The notes under the pieces were generated by a model that was given only the letters and a program-made list of their open reading frames with translations, was not told where the DNA came from and ran no database searches. Shown piece by piece: positions 1-7,988 of a DNA stretch of 64,000 nucleotides (its first letter is position 1; the number at the start of each line of letters is the position of its first letter). A program made the translations under genes and the position numbers. This stretch comes from Streptomyces sp. NBS 14/10 (lineage in GTDB: Bacteria > Actinomycetota > Actinomycetes > Streptomycetales > Streptomycetaceae): the NCBI RefSeq assembly GCF_002224125.1, contig NZ_NCSM01000005.1, positions 321,165 to 385,164 on the forward strand, read 5' to 3'.

Positions 1-191
1 TCCGGGGTACGCAACACATGTTTGACATCCGTGTGCCGGAAGACCGCCCAGAAGCCGGGGCCCGCGGGCCACGCCCCGACCGCGGGTTCCTCGATCCAGC
101 AGACGGGGCGGGTGGCGCGCGCCTCGGCGAAGAGCGCGTACGGGACACCGGCGGCGTAGGTCTCGGGCAGGAACACCGCGTCAGGGTTCAC
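1..191 (-). CDS. Cytochrome P450, N-terminal fragment (runs off left edge)
   Basis: Only the first 63 codons are in the window, read leftward from a GTG at 191. The translation begins VNPDAVFLPETYAAG and continues through VCWIEEP to a GFWAVFRHTDV segment. That order (PxxYAxGVP, Pro-Val-x-Trp, then FWAV-x-RHxDV) is the start of bacterial P450s of the CYP124/125/142 type, which often hydroxylate sterols or lipids. The heme-binding cysteine lies outside the window, so activity cannot be judged. The gene follows the metallophosphoesterase on the same strand after a 65-base gap. No clear ribosome binding site precedes the GTG. The family call rests on a short fragment. Confidence 0.68.
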   Translation of the reverse strand, partial: MNPDAVFLPETYAAGVPYALFAEARATRPVCWIEEPAVGAWPAGPGFWAVFRHTDVKHVLRTP

Positions 192-256
192 AGCCGTGAC
201 CGTACGGCGCCACCCGCCGGTGCCGTCAAGACGGGCGCGTACGGGATGCCGGCGGG

Positions 257-1108
257 TCAGGACACCGGCACCGGCAGCACCCGGCGCAGCGGGTCCTCCG
301 GCAGCAGCCCGTGGCGCTTCCACTCCCTCGGATAGCCGACCGACACCTCCTGGAAGCGCACCCCGTCCTCCACGGTGGTCCTGGGGATGTGCAGATGTCC
401 GTAGACCACGGTCTCGGCGCGGAACCGCACATGCCAGTCGGCGCTGAGCTCGGTGCCGCACCACAGGGCGAAGTCGGGGTAGCGCAGCACCCGGGTGGGC
501 AGCCGGGTCAGCGGCCAGTGGTTGATGAGCACGGTCCGCAGCTCGGGGTCGCATGCCTCGAGCCGCGCCTCGGTCTCCTTGACGCGGGCCCGGCACCACG
601 CGTCGAGGGTGGCGTACGGCTCCGGGTGGAGGAAGTGCTCGTCGGTGCACACGACCCCCGCCTCGTGCGCATGGGCGAGGGCCGCCTCCTTGGTCTCCAG
701 GCCCTCGAGTCGGAACGAGTAGTCGTAGAGCAGGAAGAGCGGGGCGATGGTCAGCGGGCCGCCGATGCCCTCCCACACCGGGTAGGGGTCCTCGGGGGTG
801 ACGATCCCCTTCGCCCGGCACATGTCCACCAGCGCCTGGTAGCGCCGTACGCCACGGGACTTTTCCGGGTCCTTGGGGTGGCTCCACAGCTCATGGTTGC
901 CGGGCGACCAGATGACCTTGGCGAAGCGCTCGCCCAGCAGGCCCAGCGCCCACTCGATATCGGCGAACAGCTCGCCGACGTCCCCGGCGACGATCAGCCA
1001 GTCGTCGTCCGAGCCCGGCCGCAGCCGTTCCACGATCTCCCGGTTCTCCTGGTAGGCCACGTGCAGATCACTGATGGCGAGGAGCTCGCCACGGTGCGTT
1101 CCGCCCAT
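257..1108 (-). CDS. Calcineurin-like metallophosphoesterase
   Basis: This 283-residue protein has the full two-metal phosphoesterase motif set in order: DLH at residues 14-16, GD at 42-43, GNHE at 70-73, an INHWP histidine near residue 200 and GHLH near 240. Such enzymes hydrolyse phosphomonoesters or diesters with Mn/Fe/Zn in the cytoplasm, and the substrate is not predictable here. The ATG at 1108 has AGGAG six bases upstream on the minus strand, which supports this start. No signal peptide or membrane segment is visible. The P450 fragment follows closely on the same strand and may be co-transcribed. Confidence 0.9.
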   Translation of the reverse strand: MGGTHRGELLAISDLHVAYQENREIVERLRPGSDDDWLIVAGDVGELFADIEWALGLLGERFAKVIWSPGNHELWSHPKDPEKSRGVRRYQALVDMCRAKGIVTPEDPYPVWEGIGGPLTIAPLFLLYDYSFRLEGLETKEAALAHAHEAGVVCTDEHFLHPEPYATLDAWCRARVKETEARLEACDPELRTVLINHWPLTRLPTRVLRYPDFALWCGTELSADWHVRFRAETVVYGHLHIPRTTVEDGVRFQEVSVGYPREWKRHGLLPEDPLRRVLPVPVS

Positions 1109-1211
1109 CGATTCTCCTGTCGTACGGTGCCGGTCATGGTGGGTCGCGGCGCGGGCGCCGCGGTCCGGGCCGGTTGATCACCTACCCTTTCCTGGCGCTA
1201 GCCTCGCAGAT

Positions 1212-1673
1212 GTGGTGGACAAACTCCCCGCGTCCTTCGAACGCGGAACGGACGGCCCGAAAGTCATCGTGGTCGGAGTGGACGGCTCCGATTCTTCCTG
1301 GCGGGCCGCGTCGTACGCGGCCGGCCTGGCCCGGCGGCAGCGCGCGCTGCTCGCCGTGGTCTACGTACAGCCGGTGCTGGCCGCGGGGGCGGCGCTGGGG
1401 GCCTCGGTGGCCCAGACCACCGAGCAGGTCGCCGAGGAGCTGATCCAGGAGATCCGTCGGGCGGCGGAGCGGCTGCGCGGGGTCTTCGAGGTGCGCTGGG
1501 AGTTCCACACCTTCCGCGGCGATCCGTACAACGGCCTGGTGCAGGCGGCCGACGAGCTCAAGGCCGACGCCGTGGTGGTGGGCGCGTCGGAGCAGGCGGG
1601 GCACCGCTTCGTCGGCTCGGTCGCGATCCGGCTGGTCAAGGCCGGGCGCTGGCCGGTGACCGTGGTGCCCTGA
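1212..1673 (+). CDS. Universal stress protein (UspA family)
   Basis: A single UspA domain fills the protein. It opens with KVIVVGVDGSDSS, the first beta strand and nucleotide-contact loop, and ends with VVVGASEQAGHRFVGSVA and PVTVVP, matching the G-x2-G-x9-G-(S/T) ATP-binding pattern. It should be a cytoplasmic dimer whose role in stress or dormancy is known only at family level. I place the start at one of two in-frame GTGs, 1212 or 1215, because the family begins just before the KVIVV strand; about 153 residues is normal for a one-domain member. An upstream ATG at 1074 would add an unlikely extension overlapping the divergent phosphoesterase. Confidence 0.88.
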   Translation: MVDKLPASFERGTDGPKVIVVGVDGSDSSWRAASYAAGLARRQRALLAVVYVQPVLAAGAALGASVAQTTEQVAEELIQEIRRAAERLRGVFEVRWEFHTFRGDPYNGLVQAADELKADAVVVGASEQAGHRFVGSVAIRLVKAGRWPVTVVP

Positions 1674-1750
1674 CCGGGGCGGCCGGGCGGCCGGTCGCAC
1701 GTCAGTACGAGGCGGTGCGAGGCGGTACGAGCGACCTTGCCCGCCGGGCG

Positions 1751-1969
1751 TCAGGAGTCGGTGTCCTCGATCCGGAAGCCGATCTTCAGCCCTACCTGGT
1801 AGTGCGCGATCCGCCCTTGTTCCATGTGTCCGCGAATCTCGGTGACTTCGAACCAATCGAGCTCACGCAGGGTCTTCGCCGCCCGGTCGATACCGCTCGC
1901 GATCGCGGCGTCGACGCCGTCCCCCGATGACCCGACGACCTCGACAACGCGGTATGTGTGGTTGGACAT
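1751..1969 (-). CDS. Dodecin, flavin-binding small protein
   Basis: The product is 72 residues, the usual dodecin length. It starts MSNHTYRVVEVVGSS and carries ALRxLDWFEV-like (LRELDWFEVTEIRG) and HYQVGLKIGFR segments typical of the family. Dodecins form hollow dodecamers that store or buffer riboflavin, FMN or FAD in the cytoplasm. The tryptophan of the DWFEV segment is the flavin-stacking residue in characterised members. The ATG at 1969 has a strong GGGGAAGGA ribosome binding site. The reading frame stays open further upstream, but only this start gives the family length. Convergent with the universal stress gene. Confidence 0.93.
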   Translation of the reverse strand: MSNHTYRVVEVVGSSGDGVDAAIASGIDRAAKTLRELDWFEVTEIRGHMEQGRIAHYQVGLKIGFRIEDTDS

Positions 1970-2183
1970 GGTCCTTCCCCTCACCGTGGAGCTGCCCCTC
2001 CCACCGTGCATCACGCCGCCCCTGTCCGCGACTCGATGACGCGCTGGGCCACCGGTCGCGTCCCTGGCCATCAGGCCCTGTTGCTGCGAACATGGGCTCT
2101 TTGACCTGCAGTTGGGGCAGGGAGTCGCTGCGGGTGACGCGATCACCTCGCGGCGGCGGCATCGACAGCACACGGGGGATGTC

Positions 2184-4166
2184 ATGACGGAGCCGGCACG
2201 CCCGGACGGCCAGTGGCCACCAGAGAGCCCGCCGCCACAGGGCGGCGCGTACGGTCCACCTCCACCGCAGGGCGGCGGGTTCGGCCCGCCCCCGGACGCC
2301 TTCGGGCCGCCGCCGGAGCCTCCGTACGCGCCCCCGCAGGGCACCCCGTACCCACCCCCGCAGCACTCCCCCTACGGACCGCCGCCGGGCTCACCGTACT
2401 GGCCCCCGCCGCCTCCACCGCCGGCCCCGGGGCCGCGCGGCGGAGCGCGGCGGCTGCTGCCCTCGGGGCGGCGCGGGCGGTTCTTGCTGTTCGGCGGGGT
2501 CGGTGCGCTGATCCTGGCGCTGGTGGCCGGGCTGCTGCTCTGGAACGACACCTCGGGATCGGAGGAGCCGCAGGCGAAGCGGAAGAGCCTGCCGAAGCTG
2601 AACCTGGCGCCGTTCCGGCAGGCGGTCGACAATCTTCTGCTCGTCCCCGGCCTGCGCTACGAGGAATCCTCGCCGGCCGACACCACGAAGCGGGACATCA
2701 CCGTCACCGCCTCCGGCAGCCGCTTCGGCACCATGGGCCACGGCCAGAAGTCGCTCGACCGCGAAATCTTGAACGTGGGCGGCAAGACCTTCACCCGCTG
2801 GCGGGTGGACCCCGCACCCGGCAAGGACGCCAAGCCCGGCAAGGAGGCTCCCGGCACATGGGAGGCCGGGTACGGGAGCGGCGCCGACTCGGCGAGGGAA
2901 GCGGTCGAACGCCGGCCGTCCCCGGCCGCGCTGGCGACTGAGCTCTCCCGGGCCCTGGACGCATTGGAGGGCACCCCGGCCCCGAGCGAGTCGGCTCGGC
3001 CGCCCCGCACGGTGCACGGCACGCCGGCCCTCGCGGTGGACACCTCCGCGGGCCGTCTGCTCATCACCGAGAAGAAGCCGCACCGAGTGCTGCGCCTCGA
3101 GCCCTACGCCCCGTCCCGGCTGACGGAACCCACGCCGAGCGGGACCGCCGGCAGGGTGAGCCTGACCAGGGCCAAGGATTCCCCGGAGGTGACGGACGGT
3201 CCTCTCGAGGGCAGTGATTCCCAGGGCATGGACCTGGCCCCGGTCACCGGGGACGCCGTCGACCCGATGCTCGACACCCTGGAGAAGCAGACCAAGGAAC
3301 TCAACAAGGCCACCGACAGCGGCATCTCCCTCACGCTCAGCGGCTCGGGGTCGGTCAAGTGCGGTTCCGGGGGCTGCACCGCCGGCCAGAGCTTCACCGG
3401 ACAGATCACCACCAGCGCGAAGAGCCGCCTGGTGGACGGCAAGGTCACCGCTGTCATGAGCGCCACCTTCACCATCGACGGCAGGTCCGCCGGCGGGTGC
3501 ACGAGTCAGCAGGGCACCTTCGCCGTCACCGGCACCGGCGTCTCGGGCAATCTGTCCTGCTCCAATCCGGGCGCCGGTCCGACCTTCGCCTCGATCGAGG
3601 CACAGAAGAAGGCGGAGGCCCGGGCCCGCTCCCGGGCGAACGGCGGCCGACCGGTCCAGTACCGCATCCCGTACACCTCCCGCACCCTGATCACCGCCCG
3701 CGCGCTGGCGACGGTCGAGGTGAAGCGGCTCGTGGACCGGGTGAAGCAGGAGCGGAACAGCGCGAACTGCGCCAGGCCCTACAGCTTCCCCACCGGCACC
3801 CGGCCCACCACCCTCACTGCGACCAACGACCACCCGTTCCGGCTGGCTGACGCGGGGAAAAAGGCCGGTAGCAACTGCAATCCGATCACACGTCAGCAGT
3901 CCGACGACATCGCCAAGTACCTGGGCTACCGAAACACCGGCAAGAAATCCGCCGGAGGAGCCCCGATCTGGGAGCACAAGAAGCCGGGGCGAACTCTGCC
4001 GCGCTACATCACCTGGGACCGGACCGGGCACAAGGGCGGTATTTTCAAGGGCGCCAACTTCAAAAATCCCTTCCAGTCCACCAAGGACTCGGCCCGGGAC
4101 GGCACCTATGATTTGGACATCGGACCCAACGGAGAGATACGAGGCCTCAGGTGGGTCGCAAAGTAA
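2184..4166 (+). CDS. Membrane-anchored polymorphic toxin with Ntox21-like C-terminal domain
   Basis: This 660-residue protein has three parts. Residues 1-95 are a Pro/Gly-rich tail with repeated YGPPP and PPQGG units. A single transmembrane helix follows at about 101-122 (FLLFGGVGALILALVAGLLL). Next is a long Ser/Thr-rich extracytoplasmic region. The last 90 residues hold DIAKYLGYRNTG, then RYITWDRTGHKGGIFK and GTYDLDIGPNG. That spacing (small helix, Asp-x3-His-x-Gly-Gly, Gly-Thr-Tyr-Asp) matches the 'toxin C-terminal domain' family I know as Ntox21, a predicted RNase toxin of contact-dependent systems. The ATG at 2184 follows GGGGG. The next gene overlaps by 16 bases, as immunity genes often do. 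The toxin family is recalled from motif memory; the overall architecture is seen directly. Confidence 0.72.
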   Translation: MTEPARPDGQWPPESPPPQGGAYGPPPPQGGGFGPPPDAFGPPPEPPYAPPQGTPYPPPQHSPYGPPPGSPYWPPPPPPPAPGPRGGARRLLPSGRRGRFLLFGGVGALILALVAGLLLWNDTSGSEEPQAKRKSLPKLNLAPFRQAVDNLLLVPGLRYEESSPADTTKRDITVTASGSRFGTMGHGQKSLDREILNVGGKTFTRWRVDPAPGKDAKPGKEAPGTWEAGYGSGADSAREAVERRPSPAALATELSRALDALEGTPAPSESARPPRTVHGTPALAVDTSAGRLLITEKKPHRVLRLEPYAPSRLTEPTPSGTAGRVSLTRAKDSPEVTDGPLEGSDSQGMDLAPVTGDAVDPMLDTLEKQTKELNKATDSGISLTLSGSGSVKCGSGGCTAGQSFTGQITTSAKSRLVDGKVTAVMSATFTIDGRSAGGCTSQQGTFAVTGTGVSGNLSCSNPGAGPTFASIEAQKKAEARARSRANGGRPVQYRIPYTSRTLITARALATVEVKRLVDRVKQERNSANCARPYSFPTGTRPTTLTATNDHPFRLADAGKKAGSNCNPITRQQSDDIAKYLGYRNTGKKSAGGAPIWEHKKPGRTLPRYITWDRTGHKGGIFKGANFKNPFQSTKDSARDGTYDLDIGPNGEIRGLRWVAK

Positions 4167-5032
4167 TCACCGAGCTGGCCGTCGGCCCTCGTGACGAAAG
4201 CGTGCGAGACGCGCTCGGCGAAGCCGAGGGCTGGGGTGCTTACGCAACGGAGTTGCGCGGAGTGCTCGGGGCCGTGATCGAGGCGAGCGGCGCCGACACG
4301 TTCGAGGTCGGCGAGTTGTTCGTCGGCCAGCCGCTGCCCGACGAGCTCTCCGCGCTCCGCAACGGGCTGGAGATCAGCCCGCGGGAGGCTGTGGACCTCG
4401 CCGTGGGCATGGCGGCCGGTCGCGGTCCCTACTGTCGGCTGACCAGCACGGATCAGCTGCGCATCGAATCGGGATGGAATGGTTTCGTACATCTCCTTAT
4501 GACGCCGGAGATGGCCGGCCGGATGGCGGGCCTGCACGGCGACGACGTGAGTCTCGAATGGCGCACCGCGGCACCGGAACCCGCGGCTGAGTCACCGATC
4601 GTCGACAGGCCGGCCGATGCGGAATTCTGGGCCGCCGTACGAACAGCTACCACGGAGCTGACCCTGCTGTGCGAGCGCTGGGCGTACGGCGCGTGCGGCT
4701 ACCGATGGTTCCGGGTGACCTCGGAGAACTCCGCCGAGGTGGCCGAAGCCGTCCGCCCCCGCTCACTGCTGTGTGTCGTGTCCGACCCCGAATTGCGACT
4801 CGACGCGGATCTGCTGGACGAAGACTTCACGGCCTTCAAGGGGCCACTGACGCCAGGAGAGTTGACCTACCGTTCCTATCCGGGTGGCGCGGATTCTCTC
4901 GCCGAAATCACCGACGACGGCTTCACGTTCATGCTCAAGGATTCCGCCATGGAGAACTGGCGCGCCGTCGTGCCGGACTCCGACGGAGTGGTCAGAGCAC
5001 GATGGGAGGATTTCAGGGAAGAGGACGGATAG
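4151..5032 (+). CDS. Candidate immunity protein for the preceding toxin
   Basis: This 293-residue protein starts at a GTG inside the toxin stop region (VGRKVITELAVGP), overlapping it by 16 bases, so the two are translationally coupled. It is acidic, has no signal peptide or membrane helix, and I recognise no named domain. Two halves can be seen: residues 1-120, with an FVGQPLPDEL segment, and residues 145-293, with ERWAYGACGYRWFRVTSEN and a C-terminal DGVVRARWEDF. Immunity function is inferred only from the overlap and order behind a polymorphic toxin. It is convergent with the epimerase gene, only 10 bases away, so the operon ends here. Confidence 0.62.
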   Translation: MGRKVITELAVGPRDESVRDALGEAEGWGAYATELRGVLGAVIEASGADTFEVGELFVGQPLPDELSALRNGLEISPREAVDLAVGMAAGRGPYCRLTSTDQLRIESGWNGFVHLLMTPEMAGRMAGLHGDDVSLEWRTAAPEPAAESPIVDRPADAEFWAAVRTATTELTLLCERWAYGACGYRWFRVTSENSAEVAEAVRPRSLLCVVSDPELRLDADLLDEDFTAFKGPLTPGELTYRSYPGGADSLAEITDDGFTFMLKDSAMENWRAVVPDSDGVVRARWEDFREEDG

Positions 5033-5042
5033 CCGTACCCCC

Positions 5043-6077
5043 TCAGCCGCTCGGGGCCGCGTGTCCCACCAGCGGTGCCGTATCCATGCCGGTGTCGTGC
5101 CGCAGACCGTGCAGGAACTCCTCGATCGTCTCCTCGGAGGTGCGCCGCGGCTGCCACCCCAGTTCGTCGCGGGCGCGGCCGGCGTCCATCAGCGGCAGCC
5201 GCAGCGCGGCGTCGAACAGCTGGGGGGAGGCGGGGACCAGGCGAAGGTGCCAGGCGGCGGCCAGTGCCGAGCGGGCGGCGATACGCGGCGTCCGGACCAC
5301 CCTGGCGCCCAGCATCTCGGCGAGCACGCGCGCGTCGAGCGGGGGTTCGGCGGCCAGGTTGAAGGCGCCGCGCACATCCCGGCCGATCGCGAGCCGATAT
5401 GCCTCGGCCGCGTCGTCGGTGTGCAGGGCCTGCAGCAGCAGTCCGTGGATGTCGGGCACCACCGGCAGCAGGGCGGGGCGCACCAGCCGGCGGGGCAGGA
5501 ACGGTCCCAGGAACAGGCGGCGCTGCTCGGCCGCGGACTGCTCCTTGAAGAGGAACGCGGGGCGCATCCGCACCACCCTCACCTGCGGATGCTCGCCCTC
5601 GTAGGCGTCCAGCACCCGTTCCAGGTAGGCCTTTTCGCGGCAGTACGCGGCCTCGGGCCAGCCGTGAGTGGGCCAGGACTCGTCCACCCGGCGGTCCTGG
5701 GGGCCGGGCGCGTACGCCCCCACCGAGGACGCGTACACCAGCACCGGCACCTCCGCGGCCGCGACGGCCTCGAAGAGGCGGATACTGCCGAGGACATTGG
5801 TCCGCCAGGTGGTCACCGGGGCGTGGCTGGGCTGGATGAGCCAGGCCAGATGGATCACGGCGTCGGCGCCTTCGAGGGGCCGGACCAGGTCGTCCGCCTC
5901 CTCCGCGATATCGGCCCGGATCCAGGTCACCTTCGGCGGCTTCCAGGCGGGGATGCGGCGGGCGACCCCCACGACGGAGGTGACGTCCGGGTCCTCGCCG
6001 AGCGCCCGGAGGACGCTGGTGCCGGTGTTGCCGGTGGCGCCGAACACCACCACACGCTTTCCGCGGTCGTTGCTCAT
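5043..6077 (-). CDS. NAD(P)-dependent epimerase/dehydratase (extended SDR)
   Basis: The N-terminus has a Rossmann fold with GATGNTG at about residues 13-19, the extended-SDR cofactor motif. VIHLAW and YASSVGAY follow, and the catalytic pair appears as YCREK (Tyr-x3-Lys). The family isomerises or reduces nucleotide sugars and other hydroxy compounds. The C-terminal half (RIAARSALAAAWHL, LGWQPRRTSEETIEEF) is the usual substrate lid and closing helix. At 344 residues the length is normal. It lies 34 bases upstream of the transketolase stop on the same strand, so it is read after that gene. The substrate cannot be inferred. Confidence 0.88.
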   Translation of the reverse strand: MSNDRGKRVVVFGATGNTGTSVLRALGEDPDVTSVVGVARRIPAWKPPKVTWIRADIAEEADDLVRPLEGADAVIHLAWLIQPSHAPVTTWRTNVLGSIRLFEAVAAAEVPVLVYASSVGAYAPGPQDRRVDESWPTHGWPEAAYCREKAYLERVLDAYEGEHPQVRVVRMRPAFLFKEQSAAEQRRLFLGPFLPRRLVRPALLPVVPDIHGLLLQALHTDDAAEAYRLAIGRDVRGAFNLAAEPPLDARVLAEMLGARVVRTPRIAARSALAAAWHLRLVPASPQLFDAALRLPLMDAGRARDELGWQPRRTSEETIEEFLHGLRHDTGMDTAPLVGHAAPSG

Positions 6078-6111
6078 GATCCGCTCCTCGTACAGTCACA
6101 GCGGTTGTACG

Positions 6112-7950
6112 TCAGTTCGCCGCGCCGACCAGTTGACGGGCGGCGGCGGCGATCGCCTCCGCGTCGATCCCGGCCGCGGCCAGTTGCTGCGCCGGGGTGG
6201 CGGAGGCCGGCATGTCGCGCACGGCGAGCCGGGCCGTGGGGGGCATCGGGTAGCCGTCGCAGAAGGCCTCCAGCACCGCGTCACCCAGCCCGCCCTCGGG
6301 GTGGTGGTCCTCGACGGTCACCAGGGCCCCCGTCAGGTCGGCGGCGGCCCTGAGGGTTTGCGCGTCCGCCGGCTTGACCGTGTACAGGTCGATGACGCGG
6401 GCGTGGATGCCCTCCTGGGCGAGCCGGTCGGCGGCGGCGATCGCCTCGTGCAGGGTCACTCCGGCCGCGACGATGGTCACGTGGTCGTCGTCCGTGGCGC
6501 GCACCAGCTTGCTGCCGCCGATCGGGAAGCTTTCGGAGGGCGGGTAGATGACCGGGGTCTTGCCGCGGGAGGTACGCAGATAGCGGATGCCCGACTCCTC
6601 GGCCATCTCGGCGGTGAGCCGGGCGGTCTGGTTGGCGTCGCACGGGTACAGCACCGTGCTGCCGTGCACCGCGCGGAAGGCCGCCAGGTCCTCGAGCCCC
6701 ATCTGAGAGGGGCCGTCCTCGCCGATGGCCACCCCGGCGTGCGACCCGACCAGGTTGAGGTCCGCCCGGCTGATGGAGGCCATCCGTATGAAGTCATAGG
6801 CGCGGGTGAAGAAGGCCGCGAAGGTGGACGCGTACGGGGTCCAGCCGCAGGCCTGGATCCCGACGGCGGCGGCCACCAGCTGCTGTTCGGCGATGTAGCA
6901 CTCGAAGAACCGCTCGGGGTGTTCCTTGGCGAAGAGCTCGGTGCGCGTGGAGTCGCCCACTTCGCCGTCGAGCACGACCACATCGCCGCGGGCCGTGCCG
7001 AGCGCGGCCAGCGCCTGCCCGAACGCGTCCCGCGTCGCGACCTCTTCGCCGGGGTCGAAGCGCGGCAGGGTCAGGGTGCCTTCGCGGGACGGCTGCGCGA
7101 TGCCGGCCGCGGGCGGGCCGAGGACCGGTACGGCCATCTCCCGTACGCCGCCGAGTTCGGCGACCGCCTCCTCGGGGTCCGGCAGCGGCTTGCCGTGCAG
7201 GCCCTCCCGGTTCTCCACGGCGGCCACGCCCCGGCCCTTGACGGTGCGGGCGATGATCGCCGTGGGCCGGCCGACCGTGGAGGCCGCGTCGCCGTAGGCG
7301 CGGTCGATCGCGGCGACGTCATGGCCGTCGATCTCGATGGTGTGCCAGCCGAAGGCGTGCAGACGGCGCGCGTACGCGCCCAGATCCCATTCGTGGCGGG
7401 TGGGCCCGCGCTGGCCCAGCCGGTTCACATCGATGATGGCGGTGAGGTTGTCCAGGTGCTCGTACCAGCCGTGCTCGACGGCCTCCCACACCGAACCCTC
7501 GGCCAGTTCGCTGTCCCCGCACAGCACCCAGACGCGGCTGTTCACCTTGTCCAGGCGCTTGCGGGCGAGCGCCAGGCCGACGCCGATGGGCAGCCCCTGT
7601 CCCAGCGACCCGGTGGCCACATCCACCCACGGCAGCCGCGGGGTGGGGTGTCCCTCCACCCGGCTGCCGAGCTTGCGGAAGGTGAGAAGCTCCTCGTCGC
7701 TGATCGCCCCGGCCGCCTTGAACAGGGAGTACAGGAGTGGGGACGCATGCCCCTTGGAGAAGACCAGGTGGTCGTTGCCGGGGTGGCGGGGCTGTTCGAA
7801 GTCGTAGTGCAGATGGTTCGCCAACAGGACGGCCATCAGGTCCGCGGCCGACATCGACGAGGTGGGATGGCCGGATCCGGCCGCCGCCGCGGCCCGCACC
7901 GAGTCCACTCGGAGCTGCTGTCCGAGCTCGCTGAGCAGATGGTCTTGCAT
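6112..7950 (-). CDS. Transketolase
   Basis: Transketolase moves two-carbon units between sugar phosphates in the pentose phosphate pathway, using thiamine diphosphate. The 612-residue product has HPGNDHLVFSKGHASP, SLGQGLPIGVG and the ThDP motif GDSELAEGS with a downstream IIDVN. The second (Pyr) domain starts near residue 310 and has FECYIAEQQLV and the glutamate-bearing GEDGPSQMG segment. It is shorter than the roughly 690-residue main enzyme, so it is probably the alternative actinobacterial type. The ATG at 7950 has AAGGAG seven bases upstream; the open frame continues further but without family similarity. It sits between an NDH-2-like gene and an SDR gene in one minus-strand run. Confidence 0.93.
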   Translation of the reverse strand: MQDHLLSELGQQLRVDSVRAAAAAGSGHPTSSMSAADLMAVLLANHLHYDFEQPRHPGNDHLVFSKGHASPLLYSLFKAAGAISDEELLTFRKLGSRVEGHPTPRLPWVDVATGSLGQGLPIGVGLALARKRLDKVNSRVWVLCGDSELAEGSVWEAVEHGWYEHLDNLTAIIDVNRLGQRGPTRHEWDLGAYARRLHAFGWHTIEIDGHDVAAIDRAYGDAASTVGRPTAIIARTVKGRGVAAVENREGLHGKPLPDPEEAVAELGGVREMAVPVLGPPAAGIAQPSREGTLTLPRFDPGEEVATRDAFGQALAALGTARGDVVVLDGEVGDSTRTELFAKEHPERFFECYIAEQQLVAAAVGIQACGWTPYASTFAAFFTRAYDFIRMASISRADLNLVGSHAGVAIGEDGPSQMGLEDLAAFRAVHGSTVLYPCDANQTARLTAEMAEESGIRYLRTSRGKTPVIYPPSESFPIGGSKLVRATDDDHVTIVAAGVTLHEAIAAADRLAQEGIHARVIDLYTVKPADAQTLRAAADLTGALVTVEDHHPEGGLGDAVLEAFCDGYPMPPTARLAVRDMPASATPAQQLAAAGIDAEAIAAAARQLVGAAN

Positions 7951-7988
7951 ATCGCTCCTTCGTGGTCTCTGGTCTGGTCCCTGGCCCA

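Noticed and set aside
1680..1740. Short GCGAGGCGGT direct repeats between the stress protein and dodecin genes
   Set aside because: Only 9-10 bp, two copies, in GC-rich sequence; no structure or function can be argued.
2391..4031. 546-residue minus-strand frame opposite the toxin gene
   Set aside because: Typical high-GC antisense artefact. The plus-strand gene has a ribosome binding site, a helix and a recognisable C-terminal domain.
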